DNA of 64,000 nucleotides from Bradyrhizobium uaiense (GCF_010811875.1 NZ_VKHP01000013.1:1-64000), one strand, 5' to 3'. Shown: positions 42,514 to 52,536, counted from the stretch's first letter. The notes: generated by a model not told the origin, from the letters alone. A program made the numbers and translations.

Positions 42514-42981
42514 TTAGGTCGAGAGCTGCGGCTTGCCGTAGACCTGATCCGCCCGCTTCTCGAACGCGTGGGCAAACCGCCCGAAGGCGGCGTCGAACAT
42601 CGAGCCCATCAGCATCGCCAGCATCCGGCTCTTGAATTCGTAGTTCAGGAAGAAGCCGACATCGCATTCGGCCTCAGACTTCGGCTCGAAGCTCCAGCGG
42701 TTCTCCAGATTGCTGAACGGGCCGCGCAGGTATTCGACCAGGATCTTCAGGTTGGGCCGATCGAGCGTCACCCTGCTGGTGAAGGTTTCCTTGACCAGCT
42801 TGAAGGAGACCGTCATGTCGGCGACCACGATTTCGGTGCCGTCGTCCTTGGGCGTGCGCTGGCGGATCTTGAGCGCCTGGCACAGCGGCACGAATTCCGG
42901 ATAGCGCTCGACGTCGGCGACCAGATCGAACATTTGAGGGGCTGTGTGGCGGACCCGCCGCTTGCTGGAGAATCGTGGCAT
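42514..42981 (-). CDS. Coq10/RatA-type START-domain protein
   Basis: This 155-residue START/SRPBCC protein has the family pattern: RRVRHTAPQMFDLVADVERYPEFVPLC at the start, a central FTSRVTLDRPN, then GPFSNLENRWSFEP and a C-terminal helix. Homologues bind ubiquinone (Coq10) or are labelled RatA toxins. The toxin label is based on one E. coli study, and nothing here shows an antitoxin partner, so a quinone or lipid role is the safer reading. Its ATG shares a base with the stop of the upstream kinase-like gene. Confidence 0.9.
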   Translation of the reverse strand: MPRFSSKRRVRHTAPQMFDLVADVERYPEFVPLCQALKIRQRTPKDDGTEIVVADMTVSFKLVKETFTSRVTLDRPNLKILVEYLRGPFSNLENRWSFEPKSEAECDVGFFLNYEFKSRMLAMLMGSMFDAAFGRFAHAFEKRADQVYGKPQLST

Positions 42982-43520
42982 CAGTGGATACTCGCACGGT
43001 TTTGCCGGAGTGCGAGGCGCTTCAGGTAATCGTCCGCCTGGGCCCGATCGGTGAAGCAGACCAGCGATTGATCGGGGCGCAAGCCCGCAAAATACTCGAT
43101 CAGCTTCGGGCGCTGCTGCCGGCGATAGGTCCAGACATAGCGGAAGAATTCCAGGTCGATCTTCTCCGGGCAGCCTTCGGCCATCTCGGGGCGAACCTGG
43201 CCATAGCTCCCGGCAATGCGGCCGAGGATTCCGAGCATGCAGGTCGACCGCGGCAGGTCGAACCAGATGATCGTATCGGACAGCTCCCGGCGCAGCTCAC
43301 CTGCCCCGCTCTTCATGTAGTTCCCATCCATGATCCAGCGCGGCTCTCGTGCGGCGTCGATCATGCGGCGCTCGAATTCGTGCTTGTCGGATTCGACCCA
43401 GCCCGGTTTCCAGAACAGCGCATCAATCGACACGGTCGGAATGCCCGTCATGGTGGACAGCCGCCGCGCAAAGGTCGACTTGCCGGATCCCGACGATCCC
43501 ATCACCAGAACGCGCTGCAT
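42981..43520 (-). CDS. P-loop kinase-like protein (adenylate kinase/topology-modulation type)
   Basis: This 179-residue protein has the P-loop MGSSGSGKSTFARRLS at residues 6-21, then IDALFWKPGWVESD and WIMDGNYMKS, which match the FlaR-like DNA topology modulation/adenylate kinase-related family. The substrate is unknown. Lids and Arg residues (LDLPRS-like WFDLPRSTC) suggest phosphoryl transfer. It lies between lipA and the START-domain gene on one strand; the start at 43520 has no strong ribosome site. Confidence 0.82.
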   Translation of the reverse strand: MQRVLVMGSSGSGKSTFARRLSTMTGIPTVSIDALFWKPGWVESDKHEFERRMIDAAREPRWIMDGNYMKSGAGELRRELSDTIIWFDLPRSTCMLGILGRIAGSYGQVRPEMAEGCPEKIDLEFFRYVWTYRRQQRPKLIEYFAGLRPDQSLVCFTDRAQADDYLKRLALRQNRASIH

Positions 43521-43598
43521 TGGTCCAGTCCAAGGTTCGGTCAAGGCTCGATCGAGCAATGGCGCATGATGGCGCCCGCCTACCGCCGCTTACAAAAT

Positions 43599-44558
43599 CT
43601 AGCGGCCGCGAGCCGTGCGGGCCGCCTGCAGCTTCGCAAAATCCTCGCCGGCGTGATGCGACGAGCGTGTCAGCGGGCTCGCCGACACCATAAGAAAACC
43701 CTTGGTATAGGCCACGCGCTCGTAGCCTCCGAATTCGTCCGGCGTCACGTAGCGCATCACGGCGTGATGCTTGCGGGACGGCTGCAGGTATTGGCCGATG
43801 GTCAGGAAATCCACCTCGGCCGAGCGCAGATCATCCATCACTTGCAGCACCTCATGGCGCTCTTCGCCGAGGCCGACCATGATGCCCGACTTGGTGAAGA
43901 TGGTCGGGTCGATCTCCTTGACCCGCTGCAGCAGCCGGATCGAATGGAAATAGCGGGCGCCGGGACGGACCGTCAGATAGCGCGACGGCACGGTTTCCAG
44001 ATTGTGGTTGAAGACGTCGGGCTTGGCCGCAACCACGCGCTCGAGCGCGCCGTCCTTGCGCAGGAAGTCCGGCGTCAGGATCTCGATCGTGGTGGACGGG
44101 CAGCGCGCGCGGATGGCGCGGATCACTTGCGCAAAATGCTCGGCGCCGCCGTCGGCGAGATCATCGCGATCGACAGAGGTGATGACGACATGGGCCAGTC
44201 CCAGCTTGGAGACCGCCTCGGCAACGTGTTCAGGCTCATGGGCATCGAGCGCGCCGGGCATGCCGGTCTTGACGTTGCAGAACGCGCAGGCGCGGGTGCA
44301 GGTGTCTCCCATGATCATGAAAGTGGCGTGCTTCTTGTCCCAGCACTCACCGATATTGGGGCAGCCCGCCTCCTCGCACACCGTGACGAGGCCGTTCTCC
44401 TTCACGATCTTGCGCGTATCGGCATAGCCGCGCGTGTTCGGCGCGCGAACCCGGATCCAGTCCGGCTTCGGCGGCGACACGGCATCGGGCCGGTTCACCT
44501 TTTCGGGGTGGCGCGGGCGGAGCTGGGTGGTGGAAACGGTGTCGACGATGGTGACCAT
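43599..44558 (-). CDS. lipA: lipoyl synthase
   Basis: This 319-residue radical-SAM enzyme inserts two sulfurs into octanoyl chains on lipoyl domains. It shows both clusters: the auxiliary one C61-x4-C66-x5-C72 ([12 protein letters not shown]) and the radical-SAM one C87-x3-C91-x2-C94 (CTRACAFC). The C-terminal [10 protein letters not shown] contains the Ser that ligates the auxiliary cluster. The ATG at 44558 lies only 20 bases from a palindromic repeat, so the 5' leader is short or includes the repeat. It heads a leftward group with the kinase-like and START genes. Confidence 0.97.
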   Translation of the reverse strand: MVTIVDTVSTTQLRPRHPEKVNRPDAVSPPKPDWIRVRAPNTRGYADTRKIVKENGLVTVCEEAGCPNIGECWDKKHATFMIMGDTCTRACAFCNVKTGMPGALDAHEPEHVAEAVSKLGLAHVVITSVDRDDLADGGAEHFAQVIRAIRARCPSTTIEILTPDFLRKDGALERVVAAKPDVFNHNLETVPSRYLTVRPGARYFHSIRLLQRVKEIDPTIFTKSGIMVGLGEERHEVLQVMDDLRSAEVDFLTIGQYLQPSRKHHAVMRYVTPDEFGGYERVAYTKGFLMVSASPLTRSSHHAGEDFAKLQAARTARGR

Positions 44559-44578
44559 AGGTGCCTGCAAGTCGCGCG

Positions 44579-44652
44579 AGCATGATCCGGAAAAGTGTAG
44601 CCCGGTTTTCCCGCGACAAACCCGGGACGGGTTTGCGCTGGAGATCATGATC
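44579..44652. repeat. GATCATGATC-type palindromic repeat
   Basis: It starts AGCATGATCCGGAAAAGTG and ends in the perfect palindrome GATCATGATC, with inner CCCGTCCCGGGTTTGTC on the minus strand. This layout (GATCATG...CTTTTCCGGATCATG) matches a well-known repeat of Bradyrhizobium and Rhodopseudomonas, as I recall. It lies in the divergent lipA/glycosylase promoter region. Confidence 0.7.
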
Positions 44653-44773
44653 CTAAACTGAAGACCTTAGCTAATCGGTGTTGATGCGGCTCGCAACCCG
44701 CCCCACGACCCTAGCAGACCAGCCCATATATTGGCAGTCTTGCGGCCTGTTCCACGCCGATTCCCACCTCAAA

Positions 44774-45379
44774 ATGGCTCAAAAACCCCGCTTGACCCGT
44801 GCGACCGCGCCGCGCCTCGGCAAGGCGCTCAAGCGCTCCTTCTTCGATCGCAGCGTTCTCGAGGTCGCCCCCGACCTGATCGGAACGACCTTCCTGGTCG
44901 GCGGCGTCGGCGGCATCATCACCGAGGTCGAGGCCTACCATCACACCGAACCGGCGGCGCACTCCTACAACGGGCCGACCCCGCGCAACCAGGTGATGTT
45001 CGGCCCGCCGGGCTTCTCCTATGTCTACCGCTCCTACGGCATCCATTGGTGCGTCAACCTCGTCTGCGAGCAGCCGGGCTCGGCGAGCGCGGTCTTGATC
45101 CGCGCGCTCGAGCCAACCCATGGGCTGGCCGCGATGCGCCGGCGGCGCGGTCTGGAAGACGAACGCGCGCTGTGCTCGGGGCCGGGCAAGCTCTGCGAGG
45201 CGCTCGGCATCACCATCGCCCACAGCGAGCTGCCGCTCGACCGTCCGCCGATCGCGCTCCACGCGCGGCTGGAGACGCCCGACATCGTCACCGGACTGCG
45301 GATCGGCATCACCAAGGCCGTCGAGCTGCCCTGGCGCTACGGGCTGAAGGGATCGAAATTCCTCAGCAAGCGGTTCTGA
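44774..45379 (+). CDS. DNA-3-methyladenine glycosylase (AAG/MPG family)
   Basis: This 201-residue base-excision enzyme removes alkylated purines. It has the AAG pattern [15 protein letters not shown], the catalytic Glu in [17 protein letters not shown], the intercalating Tyr loop [20 protein letters not shown], and [12 protein letters not shown]. The length is normal for bacterial members. The ATG at 44774 was chosen because homology-like sequence starts soon after; longer starts reach into the promoter gap. It is convergent with valS. Confidence 0.93.
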   Translation: MAQKPRLTRATAPRLGKALKRSFFDRSVLEVAPDLIGTTFLVGGVGGIITEVEAYHHTEPAAHSYNGPTPRNQVMFGPPGFSYVYRSYGIHWCVNLVCEQPGSASAVLIRALEPTHGLAAMRRRRGLEDERALCSGPGKLCEALGITIAHSELPLDRPPIALHARLETPDIVTGLRIGITKAVELPWRYGLKGSKFLSKRF

Positions 45380-45395
45380 GCGTCACAGCCTTAGC

Positions 45396-48263
45396 CTATG
45401 ACGCCTTCTTCAACCGCTCGATCGCCTCGAGAATCTTGGTCCGGCGCTCCTGCGCAGCGGCGCGCTTTTCCTTCTCTTCCTCGACCAGCTCTTCCGGCGC
45501 GTTGGCGACGAACTTCTCGTTGGACAGTTTTGCGTCGACCCGCTTGATGTCGGCATCGGCCTTGCCGAGCTCCTTCTCCAGCCGCGCCCGTTCGGCGGCC
45601 AGATCAATCACGCCCTTCAACGGCAGCGCGACGACTTCGCCGCGCACCAGCAGCTGCATGGCGCCCTCCGGCGCAGCGTCCGCGAAGGAAATGTCCGACA
45701 ATCGCGCGAGGCGCTTGATGGTGTCGTTCCAGCGCTGCGCGCGATCCCGTGTTTCATCGGAACTGGTCACGATCACCAGCGGCGTCAGCGTCGACGGCGG
45801 GATGTTCATCTCCGCCTTCACCGAGCGCATCGCGGTGACGAGATCGACCACCCAGCCGATCTCGGCCTCGGCCGCGGGATCGCTGAACTCATCGGCGTCG
45901 AGCGCGGCAATGACAGGCGGAATGATCGGATCGACCACCGGCCCCGCAGTGGCGATCGCCGCCAGCTGCTCGCTGGTCACGCCCGATTTGCGCGGCCAGG
46001 GCGCCAGCACCAGGAGGCCGTCGCGCTTTGCCGTCACGGCCCACAGCTCTTCGGTGATGAAGGGCATGAACGGATGCAGCAGCTTGAGGATCTCATCGCG
46101 CGTCCAGGCGATCATGGCCCGCGTTTCGGCCTTGGCGGCGCCCTCCTCCCCCATCAGCACCGGCTTTGCCAGCTCGAGATACCAGTCGCAGAACACGTTC
46201 CAGACGAAGCGGTAGATTGCAGCCGCCGCATCGTTGAAGCGATGATCCTCGATCGTCTCGGTCACTTCGCGGGTGACGCGCGAGGTCTCGTGCGCGATCC
46301 AGCGGTTCAACGTCTCCTTGGCGCCCTTCGGATCGAAGCCGTCCGGCTTCACGCACTCGTTCATCTCGGCGAAGCGGCAGGCGTTCCAGAACTTGGTCGC
46401 GAAGTTGCGGTTGGTTTCGACGAGATGCGGCGACAGACGGATGTCATGGCCCTGCGCCGCCTCGCGGGTCAGCGCGAAGCGCAGCGCGTCGGCGCCGTAT
46501 TCGTCGATCACGCCGAGCGGATCGATCACGTTGCCCTTCGACTTCGACATCTTGGCGCCCTTCTCGTCACGGACGAGACGGTGGATGTAGACGGTCGAGA
46601 ACGGCGCCTCCTTCATGAAATGGAGGCCCATCATCATCATGCGGGCGACCCAGAAGAAGATGATGTCGAAGCCCGTCACCAGCGTGTTGGTCGGGTAATA
46701 GCGCGCGACTTCCGGCGCATCGTCCGGCCAGCCCAGCGTCGAGAACGGCCACAGCGCCGACGAGAACCAGGTGTCGAGCACGTCTTCATCACGCGTGATG
46801 AAGCCCTCGCGCTTGGCGGGGTCGACCGCCATGTCGTGGCCCTGCTCCGGCGTGATGACTTCCTGCTCGACGTAATAGCCGAGCGCGTTGCCGACCGCCT
46901 CCTCCTCGGTCTCGGCGACGAACACCTTGCCGTCGGGGCCGTACCAGGCCGGGATCTGGTGGCCCCACCACAGCTGGCGCGAGATGCACCAGGGCTGGAT
47001 GTTCTCCATCCAATCGAAATAGGTCTTTTCCCAGTTCCTCGGCACGAACGTGGTTTCGCCGGAGCGCACCGCCGCGATCGCCGGCTGCGCCAGCGTGTGG
47101 GCGTCGACATACCACTGGTCGGTGAGATACGGCTCGATCACGACGCCGGAGCGGTCGCCATGCGGCACCATGTGGGTGTTGGGCTCGATCCGCTCGAGGA
47201 AGCCGAACTCCTCCAGCCGCGCCACGATCTTCTTGCGCGCCGTGAAGCGCTCTATCCCCTGAAACTCCGTCGCGAACTCGTCAGCACCCACCGGCAGGCC
47301 GCGCAGATAATCCTCGTTGCCGGAGAGGCTGAGGCAGCCTTCCTGGTCGAGCACGCTGATCTGCGGCAGGCCGTGGCGCTTGCCGATCTCGAAGTCGTTG
47401 AAGTCGTGCGCCGGCGTCACCTTGACCGCGCCCGAGCCCTTCTCGGGATCGGAGTAGTCGTCGGCGACGATCGGAATCCGGCGGCCGACCAGCGGCAGGA
47501 TGACATGCTGGCCGACCAGATCGGTGTAGCGCTCGTCGTCCGGATGCACCGCGACCGCGGTGTCGCCCAGCATCGTCTCGGGACGCGTCGTCGCGACCAC
47601 GATGAACGACTTTGGATCCTCAGGATTGAAAGTCCGGCCCTCGATCGGATAGCGCAGGTACCAGAGATGGCCCCTGACCTCGACCTGCTGCACTTCGAGA
47701 TCGGAGATCGCGGTGAGCAGCTTCGGGTCCCAATTGACCAGGCGCTTGTCCTTGTAGATCAGGCCCTGGCGGTGCAGCTCGACGAACACCTTGACGACGG
47801 CGCGCGACAGGCCCTCGTCCATGGTGAAGCGCTCGCGCGACCAATCGCAGGACGCGCCGAGGCGCTTGAGCTGGTTGACGATGGTGCCGCCACTTTCCGC
47901 CTTCCACTGCCAGACCCGCTCGAGGAACTTGGCGCGGCCCATGTCGCGCCGGCCCGGCTCCTGCCGTTCCATCAGCTGACGCTCGACCACCATCTGGGTG
48001 GCGATGCCGGCGTGGTCAGTGCCGGGCTGCCACAGCACGTCGCGGCCGCGCATCCGCTCGAAGCGGCACAGGATGTCCTGCAAGGTGTTGTTGAGCGCGT
48101 GACCCATGTGCAGCGAGCCGGTCACGTTCGGCGGCGGGATCACGATGGTGAAAGGCGCGGCGTCCTTGCGCTCGGGCCGGCCGGCCTTGAACGCACCGCT
48201 GTCCTCCCAGATCTGGGCCATGCGGTGCTCGATATCGGCGGGCTGGTAGTTTTTCTCGATCAT
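45396..48263 (-). CDS. valS: valyl-tRNA synthetase
   Basis: This 955-residue class I synthetase has the HIGH variant H52-M-G-H55 (PPNVTGSLHMGHALN), a CP1 editing domain, and KMSKS in GAKMSKSKGNVIDPLG. A helical anticodon domain with DWYLELAKP and a C-terminal coiled coil (ELGKADADIKRVDAKLSNEKF) close the protein; the coiled coil is the ValRS arm that contacts tRNA. Length and domains are complete. It is a leftward single gene after popZ, convergent with the glycosylase. Confidence 0.97.
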   Translation of the reverse strand: MIEKNYQPADIEHRMAQIWEDSGAFKAGRPERKDAAPFTIVIPPPNVTGSLHMGHALNNTLQDILCRFERMRGRDVLWQPGTDHAGIATQMVVERQLMERQEPGRRDMGRAKFLERVWQWKAESGGTIVNQLKRLGASCDWSRERFTMDEGLSRAVVKVFVELHRQGLIYKDKRLVNWDPKLLTAISDLEVQQVEVRGHLWYLRYPIEGRTFNPEDPKSFIVVATTRPETMLGDTAVAVHPDDERYTDLVGQHVILPLVGRRIPIVADDYSDPEKGSGAVKVTPAHDFNDFEIGKRHGLPQISVLDQEGCLSLSGNEDYLRGLPVGADEFATEFQGIERFTARKKIVARLEEFGFLERIEPNTHMVPHGDRSGVVIEPYLTDQWYVDAHTLAQPAIAAVRSGETTFVPRNWEKTYFDWMENIQPWCISRQLWWGHQIPAWYGPDGKVFVAETEEEAVGNALGYYVEQEVITPEQGHDMAVDPAKREGFITRDEDVLDTWFSSALWPFSTLGWPDDAPEVARYYPTNTLVTGFDIIFFWVARMMMMGLHFMKEAPFSTVYIHRLVRDEKGAKMSKSKGNVIDPLGVIDEYGADALRFALTREAAQGHDIRLSPHLVETNRNFATKFWNACRFAEMNECVKPDGFDPKGAKETLNRWIAHETSRVTREVTETIEDHRFNDAAAAIYRFVWNVFCDWYLELAKPVLMGEEGAAKAETRAMIAWTRDEILKLLHPFMPFITEELWAVTAKRDGLLVLAPWPRKSGVTSEQLAAIATAGPVVDPIIPPVIAALDADEFSDPAAEAEIGWVVDLVTAMRSVKAEMNIPPSTLTPLVIVTSSDETRDRAQRWNDTIKRLARLSDISFADAAPEGAMQLLVRGEVVALPLKGVIDLAAERARLEKELGKADADIKRVDAKLSNEKFVANAPEELVEEEKEKRAAAQERRTKILEAIERLKKAS

Positions 48264-48424
48264 GACAATGCGCTGTGGACCTTTGGGGAAAGGCTAGAAA
48301 GCCGCCAGAACGCACCAAGTCAACCGGACCGGCGCGTCAAAACGGCGTTTTGGGCGTTTTGGGCATTTGGGGGCTGAAATGAAGGCCGCCAGCCCTCGCG
48401 GCCAGCATTGCCGCCTGCGCGGAG

Positions 48425-49144
48425 CTAGCGCCCGCGGGAGACCCGCTCGATCTCGGCCTTGACGATCCGCTCAACCAGCCCCGGCAGGTTGTCGTCCAGC
48501 CAGGACTTCAACATCGGTCGCAGCATCTCCTTGACCAGATCCTCCAGCGTCCGGGCATTGTTGCTCAGGACGGTGTTGGCCAGCGAGTTGAAGGCGGACT
48601 CGACCGCCCGCATCGTGGTTCCGGAGATGATCTGCTGCATCGGCGCGGGCTCGATCGCGGGCGGCTCCCGAACCGGTTCCGGTGCCCGGGTCCGGGCTTC
48701 CGTGAACTCGACATCGTCCTGCGGCTCGACCTTGCGGAACGACGGTGCGGGGGCCGGGGCCGGCAGCGCCATGTCGTCGGTGAGCTCGAACACATCGGCT
48801 TCGGGTTGGGCTTCGGGCTGCGGCGACGGCCTGATCTCGGCGGCGGGCGTCGCCTCATCGAGGCTGGCGAGCAGCGAATCGATGTCGTCCTGACTGTTGC
48901 TGGCCGGTGCCGGCGCAGGCGGCGGTGATTTCGGCGCGGGCGCGGCAGCCTTCGCGGCCGGTGACGGCGGGCTCTTCATCGCCGGCTTGGCTGCTGGTGG
49001 TGGCTCGACCTTCGGCGGCGCTGCCGCGGCAGCCGCAGGCTTCTCGGCCGCAGCCGGCTTTGCCTCGTCGTCGGCAATGATGCGACGGATCGACGCCAGG
49101 ATCTCCTCCATCGAGGGCTCTTGGACCTTCGCAGGTTGCGTCAT
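48425..49144 (-). CDS. popZ: polar organizing protein PopZ (DUF2497)
   Basis: This 239-residue protein has the PopZ plan. A short N-terminal client-binding helix (SMEEILASIRRIIADDEAKP) is followed by a long Pro/Ala/Glu-rich disordered middle (about residues 30-160) and C-terminal oligomerisation helices (TLEDLVKEMLRPMLKSWLDD, VERIVKAEIERVSRG). In Alphaproteobacteria PopZ builds a polar network that anchors centromere and signalling proteins. The gene sits upstream of valS, a common neighbour arrangement in the group as I recall. ATG 49144 is preferred over 49156. Confidence 0.9.
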   Translation of the reverse strand: MTQPAKVQEPSMEEILASIRRIIADDEAKPAAAEKPAAAAAAPPKVEPPPAAKPAMKSPPSPAAKAAAPAPKSPPPAPAPASNSQDDIDSLLASLDEATPAAEIRPSPQPEAQPEADVFELTDDMALPAPAPAPSFRKVEPQDDVEFTEARTRAPEPVREPPAIEPAPMQQIISGTTMRAVESAFNSLANTVLSNNARTLEDLVKEMLRPMLKSWLDDNLPGLVERIVKAEIERVSRGR

Positions 49145-49496
49145 CTCCGACTCCACATCGAAACTATTTTACATCAAGCCCAAGAGGATTCGCCGGTTCC
49201 GATGATGCGGGCGGAGATTTTCATTGCTCCCGCCCGACTTGTCCCCAGATCAAGCCCGCCCAAGGCTTTGTGCAAGCTTCGTGTCGCCCACTGCAGCGTG
49301 ATCAGAGGTGGCGTCGCACCTTTCATCACGCTACGCCGGCGCGCCACGAATCGCCTTGCTGCCCGACAAAACGGTATGTCAGGCCAATTATCGATTGCAA
49401 GCAAACGCGCCTGCTTGTGGTCCTGATTAACTCAGAACCACAAACATGGCGCGACAAGCGACGATGATGTGCAGGGTGTTTGGAAGTTAAGGGCGT
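49145..49496. other. 350-base gap between tolC and popZ
   Basis: No gene or clear repeat is seen. It includes the popZ promoter region. Confidence 0.4.
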
Positions 49497-50897
49497 TTAG
49501 CGGCCGTCGGGCGTGCGCACGCCGGCCCAGTTGTCGCGCACCTGCTGGTAATGCACGCTGGGATCATAGACGTTGGTCGAAAGGCCCATCACCTGCGGCG
49601 ACAGCCGACCGACGGCGGCCAGCACGTTGTACGACGCGACGACGCGGTCGTGCTGCGCGGTGACCAGCGCATTGCGCGCGTTGACCAGCGCCTGCTGCGC
49701 GTTGAGCACGTCGAGCGTGGTGCGCTGACCAGCCTTGGCTTCTTCGCGCACGCCGTTCAACGCAATCTCGGACGCAGTCACCTGCGCCTGGGCCGATGCC
49801 ACCTGCGACTTGCCGGCGACCAGCTGGCCCCATGCGGTAACGACGTTGGCGCGGGCCTGATCGCGGGTCTGCTCCAGAACGAGGCGCTGCTGCGCCAGCG
49901 ATTCCTTGGACTGCCGGATCAGCGAGTACTCCGTGCCGCCTTGATAGATCGGCACCGAGATCTGAACGTTGGCCGCGGCATTGAAGAGGCGGTTCACCGA
50001 CAATTGCTGCTGGTAGCCTTCGGTCACCGTCGCCTGCAAGCCAACAGTCGGAAGCAGCGCGCCCTCGGCAACCTTGGTCTGCAGGAAATTGACGTCGACG
50101 CCGAACATCGCGGAGGTGACGTTCGGATTCTGGGTCAGGCCAAGCTCGACGGCGGCCGCAAGCGTCGCCGGCAGGAAGCGGTCGACCGGCGCGCCGGGCG
50201 CAAGGTTCTGCGGTTCGTTGCCGATGATGCGGCGGAAATTCGATCGCGTCGTCGTCAGGTTCGATTCCGCGGTGAGCTGCTGGGTTCTGCCGGCCGCAAG
50301 CTGCGCCTCGGATTGCGCGACGTCGGTCCGCGTCACCTCGCCGACATTGAAGCGGTCCTGGGTCTGCTTCAGCGTCTGTTCCAGCACGCGCGTGTTGCTG
50401 CGCTGGACCTCGACGATCGCCGAGTCGCGCAGATAGTCCATGTAGATCGTGGCCGCGCTCAGGATGACGGTCTGCTCGAGCACGCGCAGACCTTCGCGTG
50501 CCGACGAGACCTGGCTTTCGGCCGCGCGCACCTTGTGCGGGGTCTGCGCGTTGAACAGCGACTGGCTCACCGTCAGGCCGGCACTGGCCGGATTTTGAGT
50601 GCCCTTGATCGAGTCCTTGATGCCCGTCGGCTGTTGGTCGGTGTATTGATACCCACCACCCACGGTCAGCGAGGCCCTCGGACGATAGCCAGACAGCGCC
50701 TGCGGAACGTTTTCGTCAGTCGCCCGCACCAGCGCGCGTTGCGCGTTCAGCTGAGGATTGTTTTGGTAGGACCGCACCAGCGCGGCCTCGATAGTATCGG
50801 CGAGCGCGGGCACGGGGCCCAGCTCAGCCAACAGAAGGACGGCAGTCGCAGCCGCGGTGACAACCTTCACCCCACGCATCCCCGGTAATCCAATCAT
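49497..50897 (-). CDS. tolC: TolC-family outer-membrane channel protein
   Basis: The 466-residue precursor has a signal peptide (VTAAATAVLLLAELGPVPALA). The duplicated TolC architecture follows, with coiled-coil helices (TRTDVAQSEAQLAAGRTQQL; AKAGQRTTLDVLNAQQALV) and beta strands with ASLTVGGGYQY. It would form the trimeric exit duct for type I secretion or efflux. It has no transporter partner next to it, which is typical of the general-purpose TolC. It is distinct from the NodT-like factor at 63385. ATG 50897 is preferred to the slightly longer start. Confidence 0.92.
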   Translation of the reverse strand: MIGLPGMRGVKVVTAAATAVLLLAELGPVPALADTIEAALVRSYQNNPQLNAQRALVRATDENVPQALSGYRPRASLTVGGGYQYTDQQPTGIKDSIKGTQNPASAGLTVSQSLFNAQTPHKVRAAESQVSSAREGLRVLEQTVILSAATIYMDYLRDSAIVEVQRSNTRVLEQTLKQTQDRFNVGEVTRTDVAQSEAQLAAGRTQQLTAESNLTTTRSNFRRIIGNEPQNLAPGAPVDRFLPATLAAAVELGLTQNPNVTSAMFGVDVNFLQTKVAEGALLPTVGLQATVTEGYQQQLSVNRLFNAAANVQISVPIYQGGTEYSLIRQSKESLAQQRLVLEQTRDQARANVVTAWGQLVAGKSQVASAQAQVTASEIALNGVREEAKAGQRTTLDVLNAQQALVNARNALVTAQHDRVVASYNVLAAVGRLSPQVMGLSTNVYDPSVHYQQVRDNWAGVRTPDGR

Positions 50898-51094
50898 TGT
50901 AGTCGCCGTCTCCCACAAGCAAGTCAGCCCGGCGGTCGCTTCAGACGAAGTGAGTCCCGCCTCACCTTAGTCCGCAGCTAAGGGCAACGGAACTACCCCG
51001 CAACGGAACACGGTGGAAACTCTTCACATGGGGCAAACGGGCCACACTTCTGATTCAGAACGGGATTTTTTCAGCTAGCGCAGCGCAGTAGCCG

Positions 51095-51760
51095 TCAGAA
51101 GACGAAGGCGGGAAGCTGCTCGAACCCGGGCAGCACGGGGGCGGTGGCATCGAACAGCTCGCGATGTCCGAAATCCCCGTGGGAGTGAGTCACGAGGGTG
51201 GCGCGTGGCGGCGGCGTCAGGCCGAACACCCCGACCAGCCGCCCCCCCTCCTTGAGCTGGCCGAACAGCCCGGTCGGAACAACGGCTGTGGCACCGTTGA
51301 GAACGATGACGTCAAACGGCGCCCCCGCGGCATCGCCGTCGGCGGCCGCTGCGGTCTTGACGGTCACATTCTGGACGCCGAGCTGGGCCAACGCGGCGGT
51401 CGCTTTTGCGGCAAGCGCCGGATCGCCCTCGGTCGCGCTGACCTCCGCGGCAAAGCGCGCCACGACGGCGGCGGCGTAGCCCGTTGCGCAGCCGACCACC
51501 AGCACACGATCGGTGGCCTTGATCTCGGCGGCCTGCAGCATCCTGGCAAGCAGCGCCGGCGTAATCAGGTAGCGCCGCACCGCGCCGCCCTCGGTCACAT
51601 CGAGATCGAGATCCAGATAGGCAAGCGCCTGCTTGCTGGCCGGCACGAATACCTCGCGCGGCACGGTCAGCATGGCATCGAGAATACGATCATCGGTCAC
51701 GTCGCTCGGACGCACCTGACCATCGACCATGTACTGGCGCGCGGTCGAAAAACCGGTCAT
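51095..51760 (-). CDS. pcm: protein-L-isoaspartate O-methyltransferase-family protein
   Basis: This 221-residue methyltransferase of the PCMT family begins MTGFSTARQYMVDGQVRPSD, with TDDRILDAMLTVPREVFVP typical of Pcm. The SAM motif I is VLVVGCATGYAAAV, where the usual GxGxG is GCATG. The C-terminal part is shorter than in the repair enzyme, so a related alpha-proteobacterial methyltransferase role is possible. It lies upstream of tolC on the same strand with a gap of 200 bases. A 59-residue gene precedes it. Confidence 0.85.
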   Translation of the reverse strand: MTGFSTARQYMVDGQVRPSDVTDDRILDAMLTVPREVFVPASKQALAYLDLDLDVTEGGAVRRYLITPALLARMLQAAEIKATDRVLVVGCATGYAAAVVARFAAEVSATEGDPALAAKATAALAQLGVQNVTVKTAAAADGDAAGAPFDVIVLNGATAVVPTGLFGQLKEGGRLVGVFGLTPPPRATLVTHSHGDFGHRELFDATAPVLPGFEQLPAFVF

Positions 51761-51896
51761 TGGCGGGACCCTGCAAGTCGCGGCATTGCCGCTGGAGAAA
51801 GCTAGAACAGGGCCATCTTTTGGAACAAGCTCCGCCAAAACGCAACACGCGTTGCGCGCGCAAAAAATGCTCCCGGAACGCGCTCCGCCGTGCAGC

Positions 51897-52076
51897 CTAT
51901 TCGATCGTGACGGCAAGCCGGCCGATCAGGCGGGCTACTTCGTCGAGATGCTCGGAATCGTGTTCCTCCACCGCTTTTGCGAGCAGGCGAACGCACTCAT
52001 CATCACTGATGTCGGGGGCATCGTTCGGAACCAGCGTCGGCTGCGGCATCGACAGGTCGATCAGGTTAATCGCCAT
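51897..52076 (-). CDS. small acidic hypothetical protein, 59 residues
   Basis: The protein begins MAINLIDLSMPQPTLVPNDA and ends in an acidic helix (ISDDECVRLLAKAVEEHDSE followed by HLDEVARLIGRL). It has no membrane segment and no recognised family. GAGAGG lies eight bases before the ATG at 52076. It is upstream of pcm on the same strand and downstream of tRNA-Asn. The regular helical C-terminus suggests a real folded protein. Confidence 0.6.
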   Translation of the reverse strand: MAINLIDLSMPQPTLVPNDAPDISDDECVRLLAKAVEEHDSEHLDEVARLIGRLAVTIE

Positions 52077-52208
52077 CAAAATCACCTCTCAAGACCCGGC
52101 GAGACGAAGTGTCGACGGCTATTGAGTCGATTTGACGACGATTTTTGCCTGTCTGCGGCGAACCACAGGCTTGTGATCTGGTGATGGATGTTGATGGGGC
52201 CAGCAAGC

Positions 52209-52283
52209 TGGCTCCCCGGGCTGGATTCGAACCAGCGACCATTCGATTAACAGTCGAATGCTCTACCGCTGAGCTACCGAGGA
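52209..52283 (-). tRNA. tRNA-Asn (GTT)
   Basis: A complete cloverleaf is visible: 7-base acceptor TCCTCGG with CCGGGGA (one G-T pair), D-stem GCTC/GAGC, anticodon arm TTCGA-CTGTTAA-TCGAA with anticodon GTT, T-arm GCTGG-TTCGAAT-CCAGC, discriminator G and encoded CCA. Length is 75. Confidence 0.97.
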
Positions 52284-52536
52284 ATAGGCGAACAAAACGT
52301 TCGCGAGCCGGCAGCGTATAACAAAGCCTTTCGGGCTTGCAAAGAACCAAATGGGCCTCCGGCGAAACTTTAGCGCGGGACGGTAAACCCCTGCGGTGCA
52401 AGGGTTTGCCGGCGTCCCAGAGAGAAGCAGGCCTGTCCCGGCTGTCCCAGCATCCGCACCGCCGGCGCCCGGATGGACCAACGGCGCGGCATTGGCGCGG
52501 CGCCGTGATTCCCCGAGACACCACCCGCCCCCGCCA

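Noticed and set aside
42514-43520. RatA label read as a toxin-antitoxin module with the P-loop gene
   Set aside because: The START-domain protein fits Coq10 as well, and the kinase-like neighbour is not a known antitoxin; the overlap only shows coupling.
46074-48377. 767-codon frame opposite valS
   Set aside because: Antisense shadow of a conserved synthetase gene.
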